The position numbers and the translations under genes were made by a program. Under the pieces are notes generated by a model that searched no databases, was not told the DNA's origin, and saw only the letters and a program-made list of their open reading frames with translations. From the IMG/VR virus record IMGVR_UViG_3300022602_000024, positions 124,797 to 188,796 of that record: a stretch of 64,000 bases of DNA, one strand, 5' to 3'. Positions within the stretch are counted from its first letter, which is position 1. Every line of letters begins with the position of its first letter. The DNA is from a virus. Positions 39,691-48,166 of the stretch are shown piece after piece.

Positions 39691-40062
39691 TTACCACCGT
39701 TCTTTGCTGTCGATCAAGTCAGCAGTACTGATATTATCGTCACTGGGTTCTGTATCGGACACCATTAAGATATCATTGGTATCAATGCGTCGGATAGTGA
39801 CATCACCAGTTTGATCTTCAATGTCCACTCCACGTGTCCAGCGACCGTGTGCAACCAATACCCATTGTCCGACTTGAATATCAGTTTGTTCGGGACCTAC
39901 TGCATATACCTGTGCCCAACGTGGGCGAATGCCTGCCGAACGCAAATCATCGCCCAGCAACAAAATGCCACTGCTTAATTTGCGTCCTTCAAAATTCATA
40001 TCCGCTACTAGAACATGATCCTTTAATGCTCGAATTTCATTTACTTTGATTGGTGCAAACAC
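39691..40062 (-). CDS. GroES-like co-chaperonin (T4 gp31-type)
   Basis: 123 residues. The barrel has the GroES layout: IRALKDHVLVADMNFEGRKLSSGILLLGDD with a mobile-loop region near 27-38, RPRWAQVYAVGPEQ, IQVGQWVLVAHGRWTRGVDIED and VTIRRIDTNDIL. T4 gp31 replaces GroES so GroEL can fold the major capsid protein; this protein probably does the same. The C-terminal 20 residues are an acidic extension. Confidence 0.75.
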   Translation of the reverse strand: MFAPIKVNEIRALKDHVLVADMNFEGRKLSSGILLLGDDLRSAGIRPRWAQVYAVGPEQTDIQVGQWVLVAHGRWTRGVDIEDQTGDVTIRRIDTNDILMVSDTEPSDDNISTADLIDSKERW

Positions 40063-40064
40063 TT

Positions 40065-40520
40065 TTAAATCCTTGTTGGTCCGTTTGATTTACGTTGTTC
40101 TGCCGGAGTAGGTCCAGGGCCTTGATTAACGTTAACTGTTTTAGCAACAGATCCTGCCAGGCTACCACGTGCCGGCGGTGTTGCTGGTTGTGCAGACTCT
40201 GTGGGCTCTAAGTTAGTTGTCGGTTTGACCAAATTGTTAGCTAAATCGTGTAGTGCTTGTGCTTTGCTTGCTTCCATATTTGCCTGCTGTTGGTTATAAC
40301 TTATTGGGTCGTTTGGACTGTACCCTTGGTCAGCAGCGGGAACTGCATAAACTTGATCCATCACTTGATTACGGCCTGCAGCAATTTTGCCGCCACTGCC
40401 AATTACATCGCCACGTGCATTAACTCCCATATTACCCACTGCATTAGTGGTCTCTTGGGACAATCGAACTTTATCAATGTCGATCATTTTGCCACGGGAC
40501 GATTTGTATACTCTTGCCAT
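40065..40520 (-). CDS. Conserved phage hypothetical protein
   Basis: 151 residues. The N-terminus MARVYKSSRGKMIDIDKVRLSQE and VGNMGVNARGD are motifs I recall from many T4-like environmental phages. The rest is disordered, with Pro/Ala/Thr-rich linkers. It abuts the co-chaperonin gene (2-nt gap). Function unknown. Confidence 0.65.
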   Translation of the reverse strand: MARVYKSSRGKMIDIDKVRLSQETTNAVGNMGVNARGDVIGSGGKIAAGRNQVMDQVYAVPAADQGYSPNDPISYNQQQANMEASKAQALHDLANNLVKPTTNLEPTESAQPATPPARGSLAGSVAKTVNVNQGPGPTPAEQRKSNGPTRI

Positions 40521-40533
40521 ATGTATTTCCTTA

Positions 40534-41052
40534 TTATTTCAAAAACTCTTCAATCGGTAAGTCGTAGTAAAGACTGTTGATTCGGTGTACTCCCAGTAAG
40601 TATAACACATAACTGGCCACACTACTACCTCTACCTAGACCCCATACTACCGAATTTGCTCGCATGGTATCTACAAAGTATTTAAGATAACGCAACAGAT
40701 CAAACAAATCTCTTTCGTGATACAACAACAGTTCTTGACCTACACGTTGTAATTCTGCATCTGTAGTACACAAATCCAACACATGTTGGGCTATGTCTAA
40801 CTGTCGGTACTCTGCGGGCATGTGCCACGATTCTTGTTGTGTTCTATGAAATATGTCAACACTATAGTCAGGTGGCAGTGGGTGATACTCTTTTACTGCA
40901 GGTAAATCGCTATAAGTGCGTTTTACACTGGTGTTGTACTTGTCCCAATCTTCAACTAAAAATTTAGATACATCCGTTGTGGGATCCTTGTAAAGTAGTT
41001 CACAAAGTTCTTCTGTTGTAGTGTATGCTCGGCCAAACGGATCATACTTCAT
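40534..41052 (-). CDS. DnaE-like DNA polymerase III alpha-subunit fragment
   Basis: 172 residues. The C-terminal part VVWGLGRGSSVASYVLYLLGVHRINSLYYDLPIEEFL matches the GPGRGSGAGSLVAYAL...YDLLFERFLN region at the start of the palm of bacterial DnaE. The catalytic palm carboxylates that follow in DnaE are absent because the protein ends there, so it is not a polymerase by itself. It may be a decoy binding host replisome parts or a degenerate fragment kept for another role. Confidence 0.6.
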   Translation of the reverse strand: MKYDPFGRAYTTTEELCELLYKDPTTDVSKFLVEDWDKYNTSVKRTYSDLPAVKEYHPLPPDYSVDIFHRTQQESWHMPAEYRQLDIAQHVLDLCTTDAELQRVGQELLLYHERDLFDLLRYLKYFVDTMRANSVVWGLGRGSSVASYVLYLLGVHRINSLYYDLPIEEFLK

Positions 41053-41288
41053 TGTATGTCAATGATATTTTTAAATTGTTTAGAATTCTTTTCCATTTCT
41101 TCCAAAGCCTTGCGGTTTCGAAGTTGGATCTCTGTTTGATAATCTTCTTGTAACAATTGTAGTTGATAAACCATATCTGTGCTACCAGTTCGGTAAGCAA
41201 AGGTAATACGGCGCATGATATCGCCGTATTTTTGGTTTAGTTCTTCGTTAGTAAACTTACTAAGATCAGGTGTAAGAGGATGTCCCAT
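41049..41288 (-). CDS. Small conserved helical protein
   Basis: 79 residues. LSKFTNEELNQKYGDIMRRITFAYRTGS and a long QLQLLQEDYQTEIQLRNRKALEEM helix, a pattern shared by small proteins of cyanophage-like phages. A sigma70 promoter ends 6 nt before its ATG, so the transcript may be leaderless. Confidence 0.6.
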   Translation of the reverse strand: MGHPLTPDLSKFTNEELNQKYGDIMRRITFAYRTGSTDMVYQLQLLQEDYQTEIQLRNRKALEEMEKNSKQFKNIIDIQ

Positions 41289-41294
41289 AGTGCA

Positions 41295-41323
41295 AGTATA
41301 CGACTTTCCCGTCGATTAGTCAA
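41295..41323 (-). promoter_or_regulatory. Sigma70-type promoter, probably leaderless transcript
   Basis: TTGACT (41318-41323), 17 nt, TATACT (41295-41300) on the minus strand. The ATG at 41288 starts 7 nt after the -10, at the expected +1. It would serve the DnaE-like, co-chaperonin and gp44 genes. Confidence 0.75.
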
Positions 41324-41332
41324 CTGTTTTGG

Positions 41333-42742
41333 TTAAGTACGATACCAAGTTGCAGTACTGGCCAAATAAGTGAATTTTGCTGCAATGTTGCCACCAAAGA
41401 ATATGGTACTAGGCGCAAACTTAACTGTGTGACCAGATCCATAAATATTAGCACTGGCAATGTTGGACACCGTACTGATCTTGATAGTTTGACGATCCAC
41501 TGGATTGGGCGGAAGTATAATATTGGCAAGTGGAATAGGTACTTCTAGTGAACTGTCAATAACCAAAGTACTTACTGCATTGTTGGCAGTGAAGTTATTT
41601 GGTCCTGAACTAGTGAATATCTGCAGATACGTGCCACCTTCAACAATACCAGCAAAAGTTTTTACTGCCTGATTGTTTTCAATGCTTAGGGCCTGAGTAG
41701 TTTGATCAAAGGTACTTCGACCATCAGGTGAAGTAAAGAACGCAATATTACCACCTAGACCATAGGTAACATTGGAACCTGTAGCAAAGAAATTAATTCC
41801 GGCAGTTTGTTGAAAAGTATTGGCAGTATTGAATGTGCCAGTATAAGTCAATGCATTAAAGTAGCCCAGCAAGTCATTGGTTACTGCTGGTGCTAGTGTA
41901 CCGGTGATTAGATTACCACGAGCACCAGTTACACTATAACCACCTAATCCACCGGTATCAGTCTGTGTATAGGTTACATTGGCCAAGGATAAATTACCGA
42001 TACCTACAGAATTGATACTGCCATGAACGCTAAGGATATCTTGTCCTTGCTCCAAAGCCAAAGCAGTGGTTAGACTGGGGCCATAACCCAACATGAATGT
42101 GGAGTTTGTGGTTGGGTTATAGTACAAATCTGGATCGCGGAAGGTGCTACGATTACGTGTTACGTCAAAGATCAAATAGGTATTACCGCCATCAACACTA
42201 GAAAAATCAAATACATAACTACCAGCAGCATCAAAGGTGATAGAGTTAGTAGATGAACTATAACCGGCAATGTCATTAACTGCAATGCTAACGCTCAATG
42301 GTAATGTTAGTGTATGACTAGGATCGCTAACAACAACCCAAACACGCATAACACCGTAACCTAAAGCACCTGCACCGACTGATGCAGGCCAGTTAACAAA
42401 GTTAACAGAAATAGGAGCTGCAGTTGTGATCTTTTGGAAGTTAGCAATGTTAAAGTCTAGTGTAACTGCATTGCTGACTGCACCATTGTCAAACAGGGCC
42501 TGTGTCCATGCGCTCAATTGTGGACGCTTGATCTGTGTACCAGCCATGTCATTGGTAATGGTCTGCCCAGAAAGTGCACTGGTAACAATAACTTTGCTTT
42601 GTAAATCTGTAATCTCGTTGGCTGCAGACAGCAAATTGTTCTTGATGTTGGTGAAATTGTCACGGAAACCTTGACTGGGATTGTCTTGTCCTGCAATAGG
42701 GAAGGTTCCGTCAATGTTGTATGGGTTGATTTGTGATGCCAT
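41333..42742 (-). CDS. Tail-fibre or baseplate structural protein
   Basis: 469 residues. The N-terminus NPYNIDGTFPIAGQDNPSQGFRDNFTNIKNNL closely matches that of the 43274-44233 protein (ITFPIAGQDNDTQGFRTNF), so both share an attachment segment. The remainder is beta-rich with Asn/Thr/Gly repeats typical of fibre shafts and adhesin domains, ending in a compact C-terminal strand block. Likely late expressed (GCTAAATA at 42769-42776). Confidence 0.7.
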   Translation of the reverse strand: MASQINPYNIDGTFPIAGQDNPSQGFRDNFTNIKNNLLSAANEITDLQSKVIVTSALSGQTITNDMAGTQIKRPQLSAWTQALFDNGAVSNAVTLDFNIANFQKITTAAPISVNFVNWPASVGAGALGYGVMRVWVVVSDPSHTLTLPLSVSIAVNDIAGYSSSTNSITFDAAGSYVFDFSSVDGGNTYLIFDVTRNRSTFRDPDLYYNPTTNSTFMLGYGPSLTTALALEQGQDILSVHGSINSVGIGNLSLANVTYTQTDTGGLGGYSVTGARGNLITGTLAPAVTNDLLGYFNALTYTGTFNTANTFQQTAGINFFATGSNVTYGLGGNIAFFTSPDGRSTFDQTTQALSIENNQAVKTFAGIVEGGTYLQIFTSSGPNNFTANNAVSTLVIDSSLEVPIPLANIILPPNPVDRQTIKISTVSNIASANIYGSGHTVKFAPSTIFFGGNIAAKFTYLASTATWYRT

Positions 42743-42768
42743 TTAAGTGTTATCCTAGATTATTGTAG

Positions 42769-42776
42769 TATTTAGC
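42769..42776 (-). promoter_or_regulatory. Late-like promoter (GCTAAATA)
   Basis: Core TAAATA 26 nt upstream of the 41333-42742 start, with a TAGGAT ribosome site between. Confidence 0.5.
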
Positions 42777-43272
42777 CTATGGCCTCGTAGGCAATTACTA
42801 CATCAAACGGTATAGCATAATAACTTGGTTGACCGACCTGTGTAACGTAGGCACAAATAACTAGCCCTTCATTCAAATAAATTGGAATATCTTTGGTTAT
42901 TGCAGCAACACGACCTGCGAAATGTTCGCGATATAGCAAGTACTGTGTGTTATTAACAGTGTTGTATATGTGTATCTGTACCAGGTAACTTGCTACATTT
43001 CCAATACCAGCATTATAAGTAAATTGCCATTCCCCTGAGACACTTCCTAAGTTAGAGCTTGCCTCAGTTATTAACATAGTATTGATTTTATATACCAAAT
43101 TACTACCACCAGGGTTTTGAAATATACCGTAAGGTGTACTTGGAATAAAGGGGGCATTATAAAGTTGTTCGCCTTGTCCCGGAGCATAATAATTTACAGG
43201 TCCGACGGTTGCATTCCAGAAAAAACTAAGTGGTGTGATTGTGGTTATATTTGCTAAATTAGGGGTTGCCAT
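42772..43272 (-). CDS. Beta-rich tail-associated protein
   Basis: 166 residues of strand-rich sequence (WQFTYNAGIGNVASYLVQIHIYN, YREHFAGRVAAITKDIPIYLNEG), like small fibre-tip or decoration proteins. It lies 1 nt from the next gene and shares its operon. A GGAGGATAA ribosome site precedes it. No catalytic motif. Confidence 0.65.
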   Translation of the reverse strand: MATPNLANITTITPLSFFWNATVGPVNYYAPGQGEQLYNAPFIPSTPYGIFQNPGGSNLVYKINTMLITEASSNLGSVSGEWQFTYNAGIGNVASYLVQIHIYNTVNNTQYLLYREHFAGRVAAITKDIPIYLNEGLVICAYVTQVGQPSYYAIPFDVVIAYEAIG

Positions 43273-43273
43273 T

Positions 43274-44233
43274 TTATCCTCCGAAGATCATTGACATAAT
43301 GATGGGTAGTGCTCTGTTGTAATAAGGGGTGCCATTTGCCCAAAATACGCCTGTATTGGTAGTGACTCGTCCTGCAGTGACATTTCCAGTGGTAGTAACA
43401 TTGCTGGTCAAATTCTGCAACAATGCAACTGCGGTAGCATTGGTATAAAATCCACTGCTCAATGAATTGATTTGCACCTGCTGACTTGCAGCATTGGCTT
43501 GCCATGCCACATTGGCTGCAGTCAAGTTGGCTTGCCATGCAGTATTTACCGTGGTTATTTGTGTGTTTACATAGCTGGTTATATTGGCAGTAACATTAGC
43601 AGTAACAACATTACCAATATTACTGAGTTGGCTATTTACATAACTCAGCATGCCTGTGTTGGCAGTTATGATGGCAGCATTTGCAGCATTGATAGCAAGT
43701 ATCAAGTTTGCACTTAGGCTAGCGATTGAATTGTTAACATTTGCACTCAAATTGCTAACTGCTAGTGTTATGTTGGTGTTTAATAACGAAACATTAGTAG
43801 TTAATTGATTTATTGTTGCAAATCCTGTGCCAGTTGTAAATGCCGCCACATTGGCTTGTATACTTTGAATAGTGGGATCGTATGGCAAGTATTGTGCTAC
43901 TTGTGCATTGCCGTAGTTAAAAGTGGTCAAAGTATTGTTGGTAGGAACTTTGACCCAGTTGTTTATATATGGATATCCGCCCACACAAAAATAAATCCAG
44001 TTATTGTCGTATGCAAACTGGTTTGGTGTGCCGTAATAACTCAGTGTAGGAGGTACAGTGGTATTCAATGCGGCCAAGGCCACATTGGCTTCCAGATTGG
44101 TTATTTCTACTGCGGCAGTATTAAGATTGTTCTTAATAACAGTAAAATTTGTACGAAAACCCTGTGTATCATTGTCCTGCCCAGCAATAGGGAAGGTGAT
44201 ATCCAGATCAGTTACGTTAATATTAGATGACAT
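43274..44233 (-). CDS. Tail-fibre protein with TFPIAGQD attachment segment
   Basis: 319 residues. N-terminal ITFPIAGQDNDTQGFRTNF segment as in 41333-42742, then a long helical Asn/Ala/Thr repeat region (TNVSLLNTNITLAVSNLSANVNN-type) and a short C-terminal strand block (TTNTGVFWANGTPYYN). The repeat resembles trimeric coiled shafts of T4-like fibres. Late-like AATAAATA at 44258-44265. Confidence 0.7.
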   Translation of the reverse strand: MSSNINVTDLDITFPIAGQDNDTQGFRTNFTVIKNNLNTAAVEITNLEANVALAALNTTVPPTLSYYGTPNQFAYDNNWIYFCVGGYPYINNWVKVPTNNTLTTFNYGNAQVAQYLPYDPTIQSIQANVAAFTTGTGFATINQLTTNVSLLNTNITLAVSNLSANVNNSIASLSANLILAINAANAAIITANTGMLSYVNSQLSNIGNVVTANVTANITSYVNTQITTVNTAWQANLTAANVAWQANAASQQVQINSLSSGFYTNATAVALLQNLTSNVTTTGNVTAGRVTTNTGVFWANGTPYYNRALPIIMSMIFGG

Positions 44234-44257
44234 TTAAAGTTTATCCTGCGTTTTAGT

Positions 44258-44265
44258 ATTTATTG
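44258..44265 (-). promoter_or_regulatory. Late-like promoter (AATAAATA)
   Basis: Core TAAATA about 25 nt upstream of the 43274-44233 start, at the very end of the large adhesin gene. Confidence 0.5.
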
Positions 44266-47200
44266 AAATGCCGTTACCTGGGGGAATTTCACGTATTCGT
44301 CATTGGCATTGGGTTCGTAGTACTTGTCTCTATTGGTAAAGAATTTGGTACTGCCATTGTTAAATGTAGTTGCGTGTTTGACAACATTTACAGCAACTTT
44401 ATACAAAGTATACTCAGGTACTGTTTGTCCAATGGTTAATATAGGGTTGTAATACAAAATGGCACCGTTATTGGTTTTGCCATTAATAACCTGCACCCGT
44501 TGATTTACTTCAATTTGTTTTACAAATTCTAATGTTACTACATCTCCAACCAAGTTGATTTGCCATACACCGCCACGTTGATTTTCTGCATATATAATTT
44601 GAATATTTGGTTCTACTGCTGCCGCAAGAGGTGCAGTTTTAAATGTAATATTTTTATTATTGACCTGGTAAGAACTAGGGGATTGTATTGCTCCGTTAAT
44701 CAACACTGTTGGAGGAGTAAGTGAATTGTTATATTCAACCTCACTCATAACAAATGTAGTAGTTCCTACTATGTTACCGTTTGTGTCAACATACCCGTCG
44801 GCAACAAAACTGTCTTCGTTGCGATCAGCATGGAATATTTGAATATTTTTAATTGGTGTTGGTTTTGGTGGTGGAACAACAAAAGTAATGATATCTTCAG
44901 ATATGGTATATGCGCTGCTTGACTGTATTAGTCCGTTAACAAATACATTAGGAGTTTTATTCAATACGATTGGTAATCTGAAACTAACAGTATTTCCGTC
45001 GCCAGTTAAAGTAACACCTGCTTGTATATTATCTAAATATCCCGGGATTACGGTATATGAATCATATCCTTCGGAATCATATCCTTCAGTCTGGTAAGTA
45101 TCAATGTTATCGCCAATGAATCCATCATAATAGTTTACCCACCCGTCATACGGTCCAGCATTGATGAAATTTTCTTGTTGAGCAAAAATTAGTGTCTGAC
45201 CGTTAGTGAAATTGGTAATACCATCTAATCCACCTGCAGCCTGTATTGTTGAAATGGTATGACCGTTAATACTAGAAAAAGGAACTCGAACTGCATAGTT
45301 TACAACTGCAGCTATAGTTCCTACATTGGTATAAGGCAGTGCATCAAAAGTTGATTCGGCACCACCTATCCAAGTATTACCAACAAAATACTCACTATAA
45401 TATTTGTCAATCTCGTATCTATCTACAGTAAATTCGATGTTGTTAAAATTAATACCAGCACGGTTTAATCTGTATGCAATCAAAGCGCCAGCACCGGGTG
45501 TTGCATAGGCAAGAACCACTGCTTTAGTATATCCCAATGGCGGACTAAATGTTGATGTAGTAGAGCCAGGCTGGTTGCTGGTCATCCAAGGTGGTAAACT
45601 GCTTTGATCATAATATCCCACGCCATCAACCAATCGTTGAATCATATTTTCTGTGGTGTTAGGATAGATTGTATATATGTCTTGTCCGTCAGCATTGACA
45701 TATGGGTTGGTAATCATTCCTTGTAAATCAATTTCAAGTGCCGGACCTTTACCGGAAGAATTTAAGTCCGGATCAATGACTTCAACATAAACAACTTCGT
45801 ACTTGACCTTATAACTCTTGTCCAATACAACCGCAGTTTTTATACCGCCAAAATCATATGTTTTTGTCCAGTGGTTGTTGATGATTGATTCTTCGAATAC
45901 TGTTAAGTTAGCAGAATCCAGTCCTGGTAAAAATAACATATTCATTTCAGTGTTGACACCAAACCATGGATCCAATGGTTTATAAATTAATTCTGGATCA
46001 AAAATCTCTGTATTACTGATCACAGAATTAAAGATTTGTCGTTGTGCAGTTGACGGCATTGCTTTGAGATATACATCAACATAAGGATTCTTGTCAATGA
46101 CATTTAATTTTATCATAAATGTTTTCATTGCACTAGCAGTGCCATCTGAAGTTTCTGCCAATACTGTAAATTCATATTGTTTGTCAACAGTAGTTGTACC
46201 ACCATCGAACATAGTATCGTAAGTGTCTAAATCAAACGCTTCAAACGCAACACGACCGCTGATATCACCTGAAGGTAATAGTTCTAGTCCTTGTGGTAAT
46301 CTTGCTGGTACCCCTGGTGAATCCACAATACTGTAAACCAATGGTTTTCCAATGGGACTCACTGCAACAACACTCAAATCACTGACTGACCCATTGTCGA
46401 TTGTTCCCAAGTCAGTTGCAGTGGTCCAGTTGATAATGTTGTTGACATCACCTAGGATTGGCAAACTGAAGAATTTGGGTGTGCTGGAATAAGTTACATT
46501 GCTGTAGGTTATGGTACCGCTGATATTGCTGGCAGTATTTACAGTCTTGCTGACCACTATGGCAAGATTGAATTCCTGTAGTGCCGCAATCTGCGAATTA
46601 ACATGCCCGTACAACCAACCAGTCTGTTCGTCTAACTGTAGACCTGGCAAGCCAATGTTGCTTGATACATTGCCCTGTATATAACTGTCAAACGGAATGT
46701 TGTCAAATCCGATATCATAGACCGGAATGTATGCGTCAAAGGTACCAGCAGTATCCACAATAGAATATTTTAATCCCACATTTCCACTAAAGTCGGTGCC
46801 GACAAATTGATACGCATAATAACTCAACTGGCGACCTTGTGGGAGACTAGTAACGGTATTCAACAACACTGGGGGAGTAACATTCAGTGTGTCAATGGTT
46901 AAGAAAGTATCGTCGGTGGTATCAAGTTGGCTATCAGCAGTAAATCCACTGCGTGCCACAACATTAATAAAATACGTTTGTGTGTCGTAGTTGGCACCAT
47001 CGAATGCCTGTACTGTAAAACTGTAACCAACACTTTGATTCAACTGTGTAAAATCATAAGGACCATAATCATACTCTTGCTGACTCATAGTATTGTAAAC
47101 TGTGCCAGTGAGAGTAGTGGGAGTATTTAAGTTTTGTAACGGAGTAACTGTCCATACATTGTTGTTGACCTTGCCCACAATCTGTGTTCCGGGTGCAACT

Positions 47201-48165
47201 CCGCCACCAGACAGCACCATTTGCAAATAAATTGGACCCGATGCAGATCCAATGGTCAAGGTATTTTTTGCTATGATACAGTTTGACAAGGTAACAGTTG
47301 CACCAATGTTGCTGGTATCATTGCCATCATATCCAGCCGGTCCGTAAGGTCCGATCAATTGTACAGGCTGTAAGTATCCGCTAATCAATCCAGTAGTCGG
47401 CGATAAAGTTACACCCGGGGGCAAGCTGCCGTCTTTTAGTGACCATTGTATGACTGCATTTGGGTTAAGTTCTGCCACAGTTAACTGTTGTGTAAACAAA
47501 GATCCATCAAAAAACGTACCTAAATTTGTTGTAGTAGGTTCAATTACCGCACCATACACGTTGGTTAATGTCAGACTAAATGATTGATCCGTAACATGTC
47601 CTGTACTGCTAGTAGCACGTACAGTAAATCTATACGTTTGGCTCTGGTCAACTGCAACAGAATCTAAAAATGTTGGCACACCTTGCAAGTAACCTAGAGC
47701 GGTGAGTTCCATACCTGTAGGCAATTCTCCAGATATTAAACTGTAAGTGACTGGCAAATTGTTAATGGTCTGTGCTTGCAGTTGCAATGAATAAAATTGA
47801 CCATTGGGAATGGTTCCTAGATCTCCACTGGGTGTGACCCAAGAAAAATCATTGTTTACAAAATTTGATAGTTCTAAAGTAAAACTTCCGTCTAATATGT
47901 ATCCATTGGCACTGCGTGCTCTTATGATAAATGTATAATCCGTTGCGGTGGCATAGTTAGTAGATGCGCTAGTGATGGGAGTACCCGATATGACTCCGTT
48001 GCTATTTAATACAAGACCTGATGGTAAAGCTCCATTGATAACAGAGTACGTTACTTCTGCTCCGTTATCAGCAGTATCTAATGCTAATATATCTATAGAT
48101 ACAGGAACACCGTTTAATAAATTAGCCAGCGAACCTGTGGGAGTTATCCATTGCAATTGTGCCAT
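44260..48165 (-). CDS. Very large adhesin/tail-fibre protein with putative Ig domains
   Basis: 1301 residues, the largest gene here. The first 300 residues hold at least three repeats of the He_PIG/putative-Ig pattern: YSVINGALPSGLVLNSNGVI, YSLISGELPTGMELTALGYL, WSLKDGSLPPGVTLSPTTGL, each followed by SG-x-P-type strands. A fourth occurs near 640 (YSIVDSPGVPARLPQGLEL). The C-terminal part has repeated IQ...YAENQ/FHADRNED blocks. Ig-like domains on phage tails bind cell-surface glycans, so this is a likely receptor-binding adhesin. Confidence 0.7.
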   Translation of the reverse strand: MAQLQWITPTGSLANLLNGVPVSIDILALDTADNGAEVTYSVINGALPSGLVLNSNGVISGTPITSASTNYATATDYTFIIRARSANGYILDGSFTLELSNFVNNDFSWVTPSGDLGTIPNGQFYSLQLQAQTINNLPVTYSLISGELPTGMELTALGYLQGVPTFLDSVAVDQSQTYRFTVRATSSTGHVTDQSFSLTLTNVYGAVIEPTTTNLGTFFDGSLFTQQLTVAELNPNAVIQWSLKDGSLPPGVTLSPTTGLISGYLQPVQLIGPYGPAGYDGNDTSNIGATVTLSNCIIAKNTLTIGSASGPIYLQMVLSGGGVAPGTQIVGKVNNNVWTVTPLQNLNTPTTLTGTVYNTMSQQEYDYGPYDFTQLNQSVGYSFTVQAFDGANYDTQTYFINVVARSGFTADSQLDTTDDTFLTIDTLNVTPPVLLNTVTSLPQGRQLSYYAYQFVGTDFSGNVGLKYSIVDTAGTFDAYIPVYDIGFDNIPFDSYIQGNVSSNIGLPGLQLDEQTGWLYGHVNSQIAALQEFNLAIVVSKTVNTASNISGTITYSNVTYSSTPKFFSLPILGDVNNIINWTTATDLGTIDNGSVSDLSVVAVSPIGKPLVYSIVDSPGVPARLPQGLELLPSGDISGRVAFEAFDLDTYDTMFDGGTTTVDKQYEFTVLAETSDGTASAMKTFMIKLNVIDKNPYVDVYLKAMPSTAQRQIFNSVISNTEIFDPELIYKPLDPWFGVNTEMNMLFLPGLDSANLTVFEESIINNHWTKTYDFGGIKTAVVLDKSYKVKYEVVYVEVIDPDLNSSGKGPALEIDLQGMITNPYVNADGQDIYTIYPNTTENMIQRLVDGVGYYDQSSLPPWMTSNQPGSTTSTFSPPLGYTKAVVLAYATPGAGALIAYRLNRAGINFNNIEFTVDRYEIDKYYSEYFVGNTWIGGAESTFDALPYTNVGTIAAVVNYAVRVPFSSINGHTISTIQAAGGLDGITNFTNGQTLIFAQQENFINAGPYDGWVNYYDGFIGDNIDTYQTEGYDSEGYDSYTVIPGYLDNIQAGVTLTGDGNTVSFRLPIVLNKTPNVFVNGLIQSSSAYTISEDIITFVVPPPKPTPIKNIQIFHADRNEDSFVADGYVDTNGNIVGTTTFVMSEVEYNNSLTPPTVLINGAIQSPSSYQVNNKNITFKTAPLAAAVEPNIQIIYAENQRGGVWQINLVGDVVTLEFVKQIEVNQRVQVINGKTNNGAILYYNPILTIGQTVPEYTLYKVAVNVVKHATTFNNGSTKFFTNRDKYYEPNANDEYVKFPQVTAFQ

Positions 48166-48166
48166 T

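Noticed and set aside
43805-44230. 141-residue plus-strand frame
   Set aside because: Antisense to the tail-fibre gene, Cys/Val-rich, typical shadow of a repeat-rich gene.
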